From NCBI GenBank assembly GCA_000437675.1, contig FR901777.1, positions 38,561-45,042 on the forward strand: a stretch of 6,482 bases of DNA, in the 5' to 3' direction. Under the pieces are notes generated by a model. It searched no databases. It had not been told where the DNA came from and worked only from the letters and a program-made list of their open reading frames with translations. Shown in pieces: positions 1-6,432 of this stretch. Source of the stretch: Prevotella sp. CAG:891 (GTDB taxonomy: Bacteria; Bacteroidota; Bacteroidia; Bacteroidales; Bacteroidaceae). Numbering within the stretch: position 1 is the stretch's first letter; each line of letters begins with the position of its first letter. A program made the position numbers and the translations under genes.

Positions 1-347
1 GGAATGCCGTGACACACCGCCTCGTTGATGCTGGTACATACGCTCTTGGGGAAGCCTTCGTAGTTGAGCGGTGCGGGAATGGCACCGTGGCTCACCGTAT
101 AATCATAAACGAGTTTGTCGATGTCGGCCGTGCTCATGCCGGCGTGTATTTCGCGTTCAATCAAATCGAGCACACCGGTGTTCACTTCACCCGAACGACG
201 AATGCCTTCAATTTGTTCGGGGGTTTTTATGAGTTCGCGCGTAGGCACAAGTTCTCCGCGGTTTTGGTAGCTCAATATGCGTTTATCGAAGTCGGTAAGC
301 TCATATCCTTGTGGCAGATGCCAATTTTTCTTTACTCTTTTCAACAT
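1..347 (-). CDS. map: Type I methionine aminopeptidase, N-terminal part (cut by window edge)
   Basis: Removes the initiator methionine from new proteins; a cytosolic dinuclear metalloprotease. Only the first 115 codons are in the window; the frame is open to the edge. The start is the ATG at 347-345. Residues about 1-37 are a basic and polar extension that E. coli Map lacks (it begins close to the IKTPE motif). The catalytic domain then starts with LIKTPEQIEGIRRSG (39-53) and continues through NYEGFPKSVCTSINEAVCHG (95-114). His113 matches the substrate-binding His79 of E. coli Map. The metal ligands lie beyond the edge. N-terminally extended type I enzymes are, from memory, common in Bacteroidales. 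The gene has its own promoter at 464-494 and is separated from ssrA by a terminator, so it is not cotranscribed with the genes to its right. The family call is firm; whether this is the only Map in the genome cannot be judged. Confidence 0.93.
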   Translation of the reverse strand, partial: MLKRVKKNWHLPQGYELTDFDKRILSYQNRGELVPTRELIKTPEQIEGIRRSGEVNTGVLDLIEREIHAGMSTADIDKLVYDYTVSHGAIPAPLNYEGFPKSVCTSINEAVCHGI

Positions 348-463
348 AATAGATTTTTACATTACCTGTGGACTGCATATATTACCTTGCCGCATGGTTT
401 GCCAATTCTATGGTTACTCCGAATTGCGGCAGTTGCGGGGCTGGCAATCCATCTTCGCCACTG

Positions 464-494
464 CAAAGTTAGCGTTTGAGGTGCATAATGCAAA
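464..494 (-). promoter_or_regulatory. Bacteroidota promoter for map
   Basis: On the minus strand, TTTG (494-491), a 19-nt spacer and TAACTTTG followed by CA (471-464) match the Bacteroidota primary sigma consensus TTTG-N19-21-TAnnTTTG exactly. The predicted start of transcription is near 457, giving map a leader of about 110 nt. Inside the leader is a possible hairpin at 400-431 (nine pairs with a 2-nt bulge, loop 409-420). Confidence 0.75.
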
Positions 495-574
495 ACGATT
501 AGAGAAAGTTTTTCAAAATAGACTGATTGATTCACTTTTTGCAAGCTAACGGACTACACGGAATGAGCTGATAA

Positions 575-607
575 GTTGTCGCGCCAAATGGAAATCTACT
601 AACTTTG
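575..607 (+). promoter_or_regulatory. Possible plus-strand promoter
   Basis: TAACTTTG followed by CA at 600-607 is a perfect Bacteroidota -7 box on the plus strand. The -33 element is only GTTG (575-578), 21 nt upstream, so it is degenerate. A transcript would start near 614 and meet the hairpin at 658-700, giving an RNA of about 90 nt with no recognisable ORF. The box is short enough to occur by chance. Confidence 0.35.
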
Positions 608-657
608 CATGATTGGGATAGGACGGCAGCACGGCAAAAAGTAAACAGCATAACGAA

Positions 658-700
658 AAAACTCGTTGTACAACTTTAAAGAAGCTATACAACGAGTTTT
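658..700 (-). terminator. Rho-independent terminator of ssrA
   Basis: A perfect 13-bp inverted repeat (658-670 and 688-700, arm AAAACTCGTTGTA) encloses a 17-nt loop. Read on the minus strand, the right arm runs into a six-T tract (661-656), as expected for an intrinsic terminator about 80 nt past the mature tmRNA end. On the plus strand it ends in four Ts and AAAT, so it could also stop transcription from the left. Confidence 0.8.
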
Positions 701-778
701 AAATGAACGGGCAACAACTTGTGTGCACTCAATTCGAAAACATTTTTCATAAAGCGCAATGCCTTAGAAAAAGAACTG

Positions 779-1175
779 TGGACCAGGAGGGGCTCGAACC
801 CTCGTCCAAACAGGGAAACAACATGCTTTCTACACGCTTATCGTTGACTTGATTTTCGTGTTTGGGCAAGACCAACGCCACCAACCCAAACCTTATCCTT
901 TAAAATTTCACCTTGACTGCAAGGCCGGCCAAGGCTATCCCCGATTTATCTGCACCACCTGATCAAGACGCTTCGGAGCAAGAGCTCTTGGGTGATGTCT
1001 CGTTCCAGCACCTTGTGCCGGAATTAAGCCTCAATCTACTGTGCTTCGATTAGGCAGCGAGAGCAAACTTGTTTTCGCCAGTTAAATTGCTGAAAGCCGA
1101 GATTATAGTGCCCACTTTCAGGCGCACTGCGTGCTTACATACCATTCCGACCCGCTGTCAAATCCAATCTGGCCC
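779..1175 (-). ncRNA. ssrA: Transfer-messenger RNA (tmRNA), one-piece
   Basis: Acts as alanyl-tRNA and short mRNA to rescue stalled ribosomes with SmpB, and tags the unfinished protein for proteolysis. The 5' end is GGGCCAG (1175-1169), which pairs over 7 bp, with one G-U, to CTGGTCC (786-780). The conserved 5' segment GGATTTGACAGCGGG follows the 5' strand. The T arm is GAGGG, loop TTCGAGC, CCCTC, directly before the 3' acceptor strand. Discriminator A is at 779. CCA is not encoded, since the next bases are CAG, so it must be added by the CCA-adding enzyme. The length of 397 nt fits bacterial one-piece tmRNA. The reading frame for the tag lies at 1050-1079. Dabb lies upstream, but ssrA has its own promoter at 1213-1244 and a terminator at 658-700. 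Confidence 0.96.
1050..1079 (-). other. tmRNA proteolysis-tag reading frame (GENKFALAA)
   Basis: After the resume point in tmRNA the codons GGC GAA AAC AAG TTT GCT CTC GCT GCC TAA encode GENKFALAA. With the alanine carried by tmRNA itself, the tag is AGENKFALAA. The ALAA end is the usual degradation signal for ClpXP-type proteases. Known Bacteroidales tags, from memory, are GETNYALAA or GENNYALAA; here K-F replaces N-Y. Confidence 0.93.
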
Positions 1176-1209
1176 GATTGGGAATTTACAACAAATCCCT
1201 GGTAGGTTT

Positions 1210-1232
1210 GTGCAAAATTACATCATTTGCAC
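1210..1232. repeat. Operator-like inverted repeat at the ssrA promoter
   Basis: Two perfect 7-bp arms, GTGCAAA (1210-1216) and TTTGCAC (1226-1232), are separated by 9 bp, so arm centres are 16 bp apart. The repeat covers the -7 box and the spacer of the ssrA promoter, where a dimeric repressor would block transcription. No regulator can be named. Confidence 0.4.
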
Positions 1233-1244
1233 CGAACCTCCAAA
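1213..1244 (-). promoter_or_regulatory. ssrA promoter, overlapping an inverted repeat
   Basis: On the minus strand, TTTG (1244-1241), a 20-nt spacer and TAATTTTG (1220-1213) fit TTTG-N19-21-TAnnTTTG. The expected start is near 1206, leaving about 30 nt of 5' leader for RNase P to remove before the mature end at 1175. The -7 box overlaps one arm of a perfect inverted repeat, GTGCAAA-N9-TTTGCAC (1210-1216 and 1226-1232). Confidence 0.7.
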
Positions 1245-1284
1245 TTCTCCGGCCGTTTTTTACATTCTGACAGCGGCCAAGTGG

Positions 1285-1590
1285 TTATTCACCGGTAGCA
1301 AAATCGACACAAGCGCGTTCGCCGATGTGTTGCATCAACGCTACAGCTACGGCTTTGTGGGCGGGATGAACGGCGTAGGCTTTGACGTCGTCGAGGGTGT
1401 CGAAGGTTGAATCTAAGCAGATGTCCCACTTTTCGGCGGGATTGACGTTAAAGCCTACCTGCACCTGACGAATGAAAGGAATAACGGCGGGCAATGCCTC
1501 AATGCCTTGCTTGAAACTTTGAGCTGCTGCTTCGCGAACGGTGGGTTCTACGTCGTCGCGAAACTTAAACATGACAATGTGCTTAATCAT
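1285..1590 (-). CDS. Dabb-family (stress-responsive alpha-beta barrel) protein
   Basis: A 101-residue, single-domain protein of the dimeric alpha/beta-barrel (Dabb) type. It opens with IKHIVMFKFRDD (2-13), the usual first strand of the family, followed by a helix (about 16-33), a strand with QVQVGFNV (42-49), DICLDSTFDTLDDVKAY (56-72) and the typical HPAHKAV segment (75-81), with ACVDF (93-97) as the last strand. The length is normal for the family. Dabb proteins are usually small cytosolic dimers. A few plant and fungal members are cyclases or stress proteins; bacterial members mostly have no known reaction, so none is assigned here. The ATG at 1590-1588 follows ACCTC with no strong Shine-Dalgarno, as usual in Bacteroidota. 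No clear promoter is visible in the 133 bp before it, so it may be read through from the hydrolase gene or have a weak promoter. Confidence 0.88.
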   Translation of the reverse strand: MIKHIVMFKFRDDVEPTVREAAAQSFKQGIEALPAVIPFIRQVQVGFNVNPAEKWDICLDSTFDTLDDVKAYAVHPAHKAVAVALMQHIGERACVDFATGE

Positions 1591-1723
1591 GAGGTGGATG
1601 ATATTTAAATAATTCTACGTTGACGATTGAGCTTTTGTACGCTACCTATCTATGCCTGAAGGCCTTGGTTTTCTGGATGTACTTTTTCTGAATTTCAGGA
1701 CTACGAGGGGCATACCGCTTTAT

Positions 1724-3031
1724 TTACGAGTTTTTGCCTTTGGTATGCACGAAATGGGCAATCATGTCGATCACACTTTTGTCCATTTCACCGGGCTGGG
1801 CATAATCGTCGGGCGTTGCCATGGCTGGAAGCTCGCGCATCAAATGATCGAGTCCGGTGAGCAAGACCATCTGTACGTGCGGATTATTGCTGACAGCTTG
1901 TCGCCAAAGTTCCAGGTCGGCTTCAGTCACTTGATAGTCGTGAGTGCCTTGCAGAAAGAGCATCGGTTTGTTTTTGAGTTTCTTTACTGCTTGCAGGGGG
2001 TCGTAGCTCTTTTGCATGGCTTTGTACTCGGGCGGAAAAACGTCGGTCATTTGTTTAACAAAGGAGCGGGCACGAGCTGCTGCCGAATCGGCTGAAAGTC
2101 CGGCGTGGATTGAAAGGTATTTTACTTGGTCGTAAAGCATTTCGTCGAACGGACGAGCGGCAGCTGCCATTCCTATCAAACCGGCAATTTTGAGTTCGGA
2201 ACGCAGGGCGATACGAGGCATGAGGGTTCCACCCATGCTGTGACCTAACACATAAATTCGGTCGGTATCAATCTGAGGCAAACGGGCGGCCTGACGCAGT
2301 GCCTGAAGGGCATCGTCGACGGTTTCGGTGTCGTAGTTGAGTATGCCTTTACTCACTTCGGCCGTGCGCTGACCGTACACTTTGGTGCGCTTGTCATAAC
2401 GTACGGTGGCTATGCCGCGTTGGGCAAGGGCGATGGCTAAATCGCGAAAGGGCTTGTTGGGTCCGAGAGTTTCGTCCATGTCCTGCGGACCGCTGCCATG
2501 TACGAGAATGACCACGGGCCATTGGGTTTGGGCTTGGGTTTTGCAGGGCATCATGAGTTTACCGGGCAAGCTCACGCCATTATGCTTTATGGTAAAGTCC
2601 TGTTCTTTGACATCGTCTGGAAGTGGTTTCACGGGCACTTCGGGCTGCATGTTGGGGGAGGCAGTCAGGGGGGCGGGAGTGAAACTTATGCCCGAAAGTT
2701 GACCTTGGGCATTGAACACAGCGCGATAATCGACACGCGCCTTTTCAAATTCAAGCAGACAGGTGGCTAATTCTAATCCGTCCTTGTGTTCGCGTTTCCA
2801 TTCGTGCTGATTTTTTAATGCACCGGTTTGCGCGGTGAGTTGTCCCCATATTGTGCGAATGGATGAAGCTGGCAGTACGGCGCGTAATTGAGCATCGGCA
2901 TGGGCCAGGAGGCTGTCGGCTTGTCCGGCTTATACCCATTCCAAATGTTTGGCGGCCATGTCGGTGTATCGGTCGGCTTGCAGGGCAAAGGGGAACACGA
3001 AGAGAAAAAACAAGATAAACTGGCGTTTCAT
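1724..3031 (-). pseudogene. Secreted DUF3887-alpha/beta hydrolase, interrupted by an in-frame TAA
   Basis: From the ATG at 3031 the frame gives a signal peptide (MKRQFILFFLFVFPFALQA, residues 1-19, cleavage before D20). It continues to HLEWV and meets TAA at codon 34 (2932-2930), then stays open for 401 more codons. Codons 35-119 resemble DUF3887 (AGQADSLLAHADAQLR, then CLLEFEKARVDYRAVF). The rest is an alpha/beta hydrolase with oxyanion segment HGSGPQD (codons 178-184), nucleophile motif GHSMGG (Ser265), acid in GTHD (Asp365) and His396 in GLDH. Related proteins act as esterases or acyl hydrolases; the substrate is unknown. The first downstream in-frame ATG is codon 128 (2650-2648), past DUF3887; a GTG lies at 2719. 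Either start would give a cytosolic, shortened enzyme. No second lesion is seen, so the stop is recent, recoded, or a sequence error. It follows the zinc-ribbon lipoprotein gene by 31 bp, probably in one operon. Confidence 0.82.
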
Positions 3032-3062
3032 GGTTCTTTATGATTAAATAAAATAACTGATA

Positions 3063-4079
3063 TTATTCATTCATGGCTCCACAATGCGGACAACGGCCCT
3101 TTCGGGGAATGGACCGACGGCATACACCGCAAAGTAAATGCGAGGGTTGGTGCAGCCAATACTGGCGTATGGCAAAATACCAATAGGCAAGTAGCAAGGG
3201 ATAACCTATATATAAAGGTGTGGTGAGCGTAAATACCAGATAAAGCACTACGCATACGCCACCGAGCGAGGCTAAATAGGCCAGATTGTCGCCTAAATCG
3301 GGCTGACGGCGAATTTCATCGACCACGGCTACGGCTACAATGAGTATGCACCAGACTGAGGCCAGAAACAACGACATGATGAGGGGCAGGTTGGTATTGA
3401 GCGGATTGAGCGTAGGATAATAATAATACTCAACCCAGGTACTGGGCACAAAGCACTGAATACTGCCGTAAAGGGCGGCGGATGCACTGACCGTGAGGCA
3501 GAGCAAAGTGGGATAAAAACTGGGTATGTCGCGAAAGTGGACCATGCGGTAATGCTTGTGGCGAAAGGCTTGAATAAGGCCAAACAGCACTGCCAAACCT
3601 AAGAACAGCAGCACAAAACCGGTGGTGCGTCCGGAAAAATGATAAATGAACTTGGATATGGGGTCGTTGGGCACAACTTTGGCTAATAGGACTGATTCGC
3701 GAACCCAACCTTGGGTCAGTTGGTCGCGGGCTACTTTGACCCAAACGGAATCGACGGTATCGGCCGGGACATACTGTATGCGGGCCACTACCAAATCGTC
3801 GTGTTTGCGCACTTGGGGCATTCGCTGCGGGGAGATGGCATAGTCGGCCACGCCGATTTGGGGTGGCAGGGGACTAAGCTGCAAACTGTCGGTGGTTTGA
3901 AAGTTATAGCCTATCCAATAATGGTGACTGATGTAGAAGCTTACCGAATCGACTGCTCCTTCGCTGGCTTCAGCCCAATGGTCGGTTTGATTGGGGTGGG
4001 AATAGTAACACGAGGTGAGCAGCAATGCCGACATACACACAAGCATGCACCGAACTAAAAGACGAAATGGATGATACAT
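3063..4079 (-). CDS. Lipoprotein with SH3-like domain, five membrane helices and C-terminal zinc ribbon
   Basis: I recognise this only as a zinc-ribbon membrane protein of Bacteroidales with no assigned function. From the ATG at 4079 it has 338 residues. It opens with a lipoprotein signal peptide ending in the lipobox LLTSC (Cys24). An extracytoplasmic part follows, whose end (about 97-137, WVKVARDQLTQGWVRESVL) resembles a bacterial SH3 domain. Membrane helices lie at about 154-173, 189-211, 230-253, 267-286 and 288-306. The tail has paired cysteines, CGVC and CPHC (Cys317, 320, 330, 333), a treble-clef or rubredoxin-like zinc site. Basic loops (RHKHYRMVHFR, DEIRRQ, AIRQYW) place the zinc ribbon in the cytoplasm. 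The frame extends upstream to an ATG at 4163. I prefer 4079 because the signal peptide then sits at the very start. The broken hydrolase gene follows 31 bp after the stop. No clear promoter was found upstream. Confidence 0.8.
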   Translation of the reverse strand: MYHPFRLLVRCMLVCMSALLLTSCYYSHPNQTDHWAEASEGAVDSVSFYISHHYWIGYNFQTTDSLQLSPLPPQIGVADYAISPQRMPQVRKHDDLVVARIQYVPADTVDSVWVKVARDQLTQGWVRESVLLAKVVPNDPISKFIYHFSGRTTGFVLLFLGLAVLFGLIQAFRHKHYRMVHFRDIPSFYPTLLCLTVSASAALYGSIQCFVPSTWVEYYYYPTLNPLNTNLPLIMSLFLASVWCILIVAVAVVDEIRRQPDLGDNLAYLASLGGVCVVLYLVFTLTTPLYIGYPLLLAYWYFAIRQYWLHQPSHLLCGVCRRSIPRKGRCPHCGAMNE

Positions 4080-4357
4080 AAGCTGAATGGGGGATTTTAC
4101 GCGTAGCACTTGGGTTGGGGCGTCGAAATGAGGTGGAACGCTGCATTCTTGGGAATTAAGCAAATGCCCTTACACTATCTATAGAAAACTGACAAAGTAT
4201 TCATACTTAACTTCAGAATTTACAGGACTACCTTATATCCCGATTTCACTTTATTACATCTGTGCAAAATGCACCGAAATGCCCATAAACAAAGGGCTGA
4301 GGGCACATCGACGGATACTGAAAACATTGGAGGTGCGATATCAGGTGCCGAAAAAAA

Positions 4358-4390
4358 TTTGGTTTTTGAGGTGTTTGTGTTGTAACTTTG
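4358..4390 (+). promoter_or_regulatory. Plus-strand Bacteroidota promoter
   Basis: TTTG (4358-4361), a 21-nt spacer and TAACTTTG followed by CA (4383-4390) match the Bacteroidota consensus in both elements. Transcription would start near 4397 and run against the 3' end of the RlhA-like gene. No plus-strand gene is recognised downstream, so the target is unknown. Confidence 0.5.
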
Positions 4391-4508
4391 CAACGGCTAA
4401 ATAGATGTTGAACCTTGGTTTAACTTCTGCTGATAGCCTCAACGGATGAAAAAACAAATATTCCTTATTTATTCAGCGTTCTTTGACATTTTGCTACCAA
4501 AGAAAGTA

Positions 4509-4526
4509 AGGCAGGTAGGCCTGTCT
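4509..4526 (-). terminator. Possible weak terminator after the RlhA-like gene
   Basis: AGGCAGG (4509-4515) and CCTGTCT (4520-4526) form a 7-bp stem with one G-U and a 4-nt loop. On the minus strand it is followed by the T-rich TACTTTCTTTGG. It lies about 55 bp beyond the stop codon of the U32 gene. The T tract is interrupted, so the call is tentative. Confidence 0.3.
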
Positions 4527-4581
4527 GAAACACCTTTGCGCAGACGCAGTTGCCCTCACGCTTTGTGCAACCGGGCTATGC

Positions 4582-6432
4582 TTACTCTGTGAGAACCTGC
4601 ATTTCACAGCGGGCACAGTCGAAACGTAAGGGAAACTTACGACCATCGGGCAGACGCAGATATAAGGGGTCGGGCACTGAACGATCGTTTTTTTTGCAAA
4701 TGTTCAGTGCGTGACGTATGCAATGCTTACAGGTCATGATGACATTGCGACCCTTGGGCTGATTCAGTTCGAAGGCTTGCTCGATTGCACGTACGCCGTG
4801 ATTGCTATAGAAGGCCTCGGCCAGGCGGTTTGATACGTTGGCGGTGAAGTCGAGCGAAGGGGGTAAAAGTTTACGGAGTTTTTCGTCGTCGGGGCGCACG
4901 GCACGGTCGGGCTGATAGCTAGCGCGATGAGTGCGCAACAGCGCATCGACGGTTTCGCGACGCCAACCGGCTAATACTGAGGCGGGCACAAAGCGATCGC
5001 CCACTGTCTGCACCTCGACTTGACGCGCCACGAAGCAGGTGTCGCCTAACTTTGAAAGCTGACGGATGACGGCTTCGCGCTGCGAGGTTTGGGCTACAGT
5101 GTGTTCGTATTCGAAAAAGAGCGATACGTGGCAACCTGTTTCGTCGGCCATATCGAGGGCATAACCCGAGGGTACTTCGCGAAAGGCTATGTCTAAGGCT
5201 AATGTGCGTTTGGCGGTGGGTTTGGCAAGTGTTTTATCGAAGGCAAAGTCTAAACTGCGATGCAAAGTCACGCCTAAAGGTAGACGAGGCATGCGGTTCG
5301 GGAATATTTCATGGCCTTCGGCTTTGTTGACTCTAAAACCTTGCAATTTGCCGTCTGCTCCCACGAAGCATAGTCCATCGCCGCCGACAATCGGGGCTGA
5401 TAGATGGTCGGAGGGAATGAGCGTGAAACTTTGGCGACGTACGCGCTGCACCTGACCTACCACCGGGCCTACGGCCTTGGGGGTGGCAAAGGAATGTACA
5501 GGGGCTGCTGTGCGACCATGCAAAAAGTAGTTGGTGAATCCGCGGTTGAAACTGCGCGTGGCATCGGGAGTGAAAGTGAGTTGCGAGGTGCCGAACGAGG
5601 CACGGCGATAGGTTTCGGGACGACGACGGATTATTTTGTCGATTTCCTGACGATACCAGGCGGTTACGTTTTTTACATACGACACGTCCTTTAAACGACC
5701 TTCAATCTTGAACGAGCGCACGCCGGCATCCATCATTTCTTCGAGCGAGGAGGTGCGATTCATGTCGCGAAGGGAGAGCAAATGGCGGTCGGCCACAATG
5801 ATGCGACCGTCGGCATCGACCAAATCGAAAGCCAGGCGGCAGAATTGGGCGCAACAGCCTCGATTGGCGGAACGGCCGAAACAATATTGCGAAGCATAAC
5901 AACGACCGCTGTAACTCACGCAAAGGGCACCATGCACAAAGGCTTCAAGGGGTACTTTCACGGCCTGAGCAATGCGGCGAGTATCGTCGAGGGTAGTTTC
6001 GCGGGCCAAGACAATCTGACGAAATCCGGCTGCTTCGAGCCATTGTGCTTTTTCGACAGTATAGTTATCCATCTGTGTCGAAGCGTGCAGGGCGATGGGG
6101 GGTAGCTTCATTTGCAGCAAACTCAAGTCTTGCACAATCAATGCATCTACTCCGGCACGGTACAAATCCCAAACCATTCGTTCTGCTGTGGCCAGTTCGT
6201 CGTTCCACAAAATGGTGTTGAATGTCACATAAATGCGTGCACCGAAGGTATGGGCAAAGTCGCACAGACGGGCAATGTCTTCGATTGAATTGCCGGCTGC
6301 TGCGCGGGCTCCGAAACCGGGTCCGCCGATATACACGGCATCAGCTCCGTGACGGATGGCCTCGATACCGCATTCTACATTTTTGGCCGGGGCCAGCAGT
6401 TCTATGGGTTGGGGGGTGGATGTACTCTTCAT
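4582..6432 (-). CDS. rlhA: U32-family protein, RlhA-like 23S rRNA hydroxylation factor
   Basis: A 616-residue protein close in length to E. coli RlhA (YdcP, about 650 residues), which is needed for 5-hydroxylation of 23S rRNA C2501. The U32 core starts with IELLAPAKN (10-18) and GADAVYIGG (29-37). HGALCVSYSGRCYAS (167-181) and NRGCCAQFCR (190-199) carry Cys171, Cys178, Cys194 and Cys198, the expected iron-sulfur ligands. FKIEGRLKD (241-249) is another family hallmark. Residues about 380-500 match DUF3656, including GDTCF (463-467) and FVPASVLAGWRRETVDALL (481-499); the shorter tRNA enzyme TrhP lacks this domain. The C-terminus has CKHC (568-571), Cys579 and CARC (606-609), a second metal-binding cluster. 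Older databases label such proteins collagenase-like peptidase, which is probably wrong. The start is ATG 6432-6430; the 50 bp upstream hold no recognisable promoter. The family is certain. The RlhA role is inferred from domain content, and other long U32 paralogues exist in Bacteroidales. Confidence 0.85.
   Translation of the reverse strand: MKSTSTPQPIELLAPAKNVECGIEAIRHGADAVYIGGPGFGARAAAGNSIEDIARLCDFAHTFGARIYVTFNTILWNDELATAERMVWDLYRAGVDALIVQDLSLLQMKLPPIALHASTQMDNYTVEKAQWLEAAGFRQIVLARETTLDDTRRIAQAVKVPLEAFVHGALCVSYSGRCYASQYCFGRSANRGCCAQFCRLAFDLVDADGRIIVADRHLLSLRDMNRTSSLEEMMDAGVRSFKIEGRLKDVSYVKNVTAWYRQEIDKIIRRRPETYRRASFGTSQLTFTPDATRSFNRGFTNYFLHGRTAAPVHSFATPKAVGPVVGQVQRVRRQSFTLIPSDHLSAPIVGGDGLCFVGADGKLQGFRVNKAEGHEIFPNRMPRLPLGVTLHRSLDFAFDKTLAKPTAKRTLALDIAFREVPSGYALDMADETGCHVSLFFEYEHTVAQTSQREAVIRQLSKLGDTCFVARQVEVQTVGDRFVPASVLAGWRRETVDALLRTHRASYQPDRAVRPDDEKLRKLLPPSLDFTANVSNRLAEAFYSNHGVRAIEQAFELNQPKGRNVIMTCKHCIRHALNICKKNDRSVPDPLYLRLPDGRKFPLRFDCARCEMQVLTE

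Larger units (their letters stand above)
348..778. other. Gene-free region between map and ssrA
   Basis: I see no convincing gene here. From left to right it holds the map leader (348-about 457), the map promoter (464-494), a plus-strand promoter-like site with a good -7 box at 600-607, the ssrA terminator hairpin (658-700) and the short 3' trailer of pre-tmRNA (701-778). The open frames across it lack family resemblance and overlap the promoter signals. Confidence 0.6.
4164..4581. other. Gene-free region with plus-strand signals
   Basis: No recognised gene. It holds a palindrome GTGCA-AAA-TGCAC (4262-4274), a plus-strand promoter (4358-4390), a boxA-like GTTCTTTGACA (4478-4488) and hairpins at 4479-4504 and 4509-4526. 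Two small plus-strand ORFs are also present: 14 codons at 4405-4449, and 48 codons at 4446-4592. They overlap by ATGA, and the second starts MKKQIFLIYSAFF, a weak signal-like stretch. Neither resembles a known family, and the hairpins lie inside the second, so I do not call them genes. Confidence 0.55.

Noticed and set aside
779..830. tmRNA 3' end as an attachment site of an integrated element
   Set aside because: No integrase gene and no second copy of the tmRNA 3' sequence seen in the window.
1640..1710. Terminator after the hydrolase gene (CCTGAA and TTCAGG arms)
   Set aside because: The arms are only 6 bp, over 30 nt apart, and lack a following T tract.
1652..2095. 147-codon plus-strand open frame
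   Set aside because: It is antisense to the alpha/beta hydrolase, whose reading frame carries clear family motifs; no family resemblance in the plus frame.
2751..2939. 62-codon minus-strand open frame spanning the premature TAA, considered as a frameshifted hydrolase N-terminus
   Set aside because: Its protein is unlike DUF3887, whereas the frame of ATG 3031 reads DUF3887 on both sides of the TAA. The lesion is a nonsense codon, not a frameshift.
3711..4058. 115-codon plus-strand open frame over the lipoprotein gene
   Set aside because: Shadow of the minus-strand gene; no start signals and no recognisable domain.
4080..4163. Upstream start ATG 4163 for the lipoprotein (28 extra residues)
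   Set aside because: It would bury the lipoprotein signal peptide behind a polar stretch; ATG 4079 places it at the N-terminus as expected.
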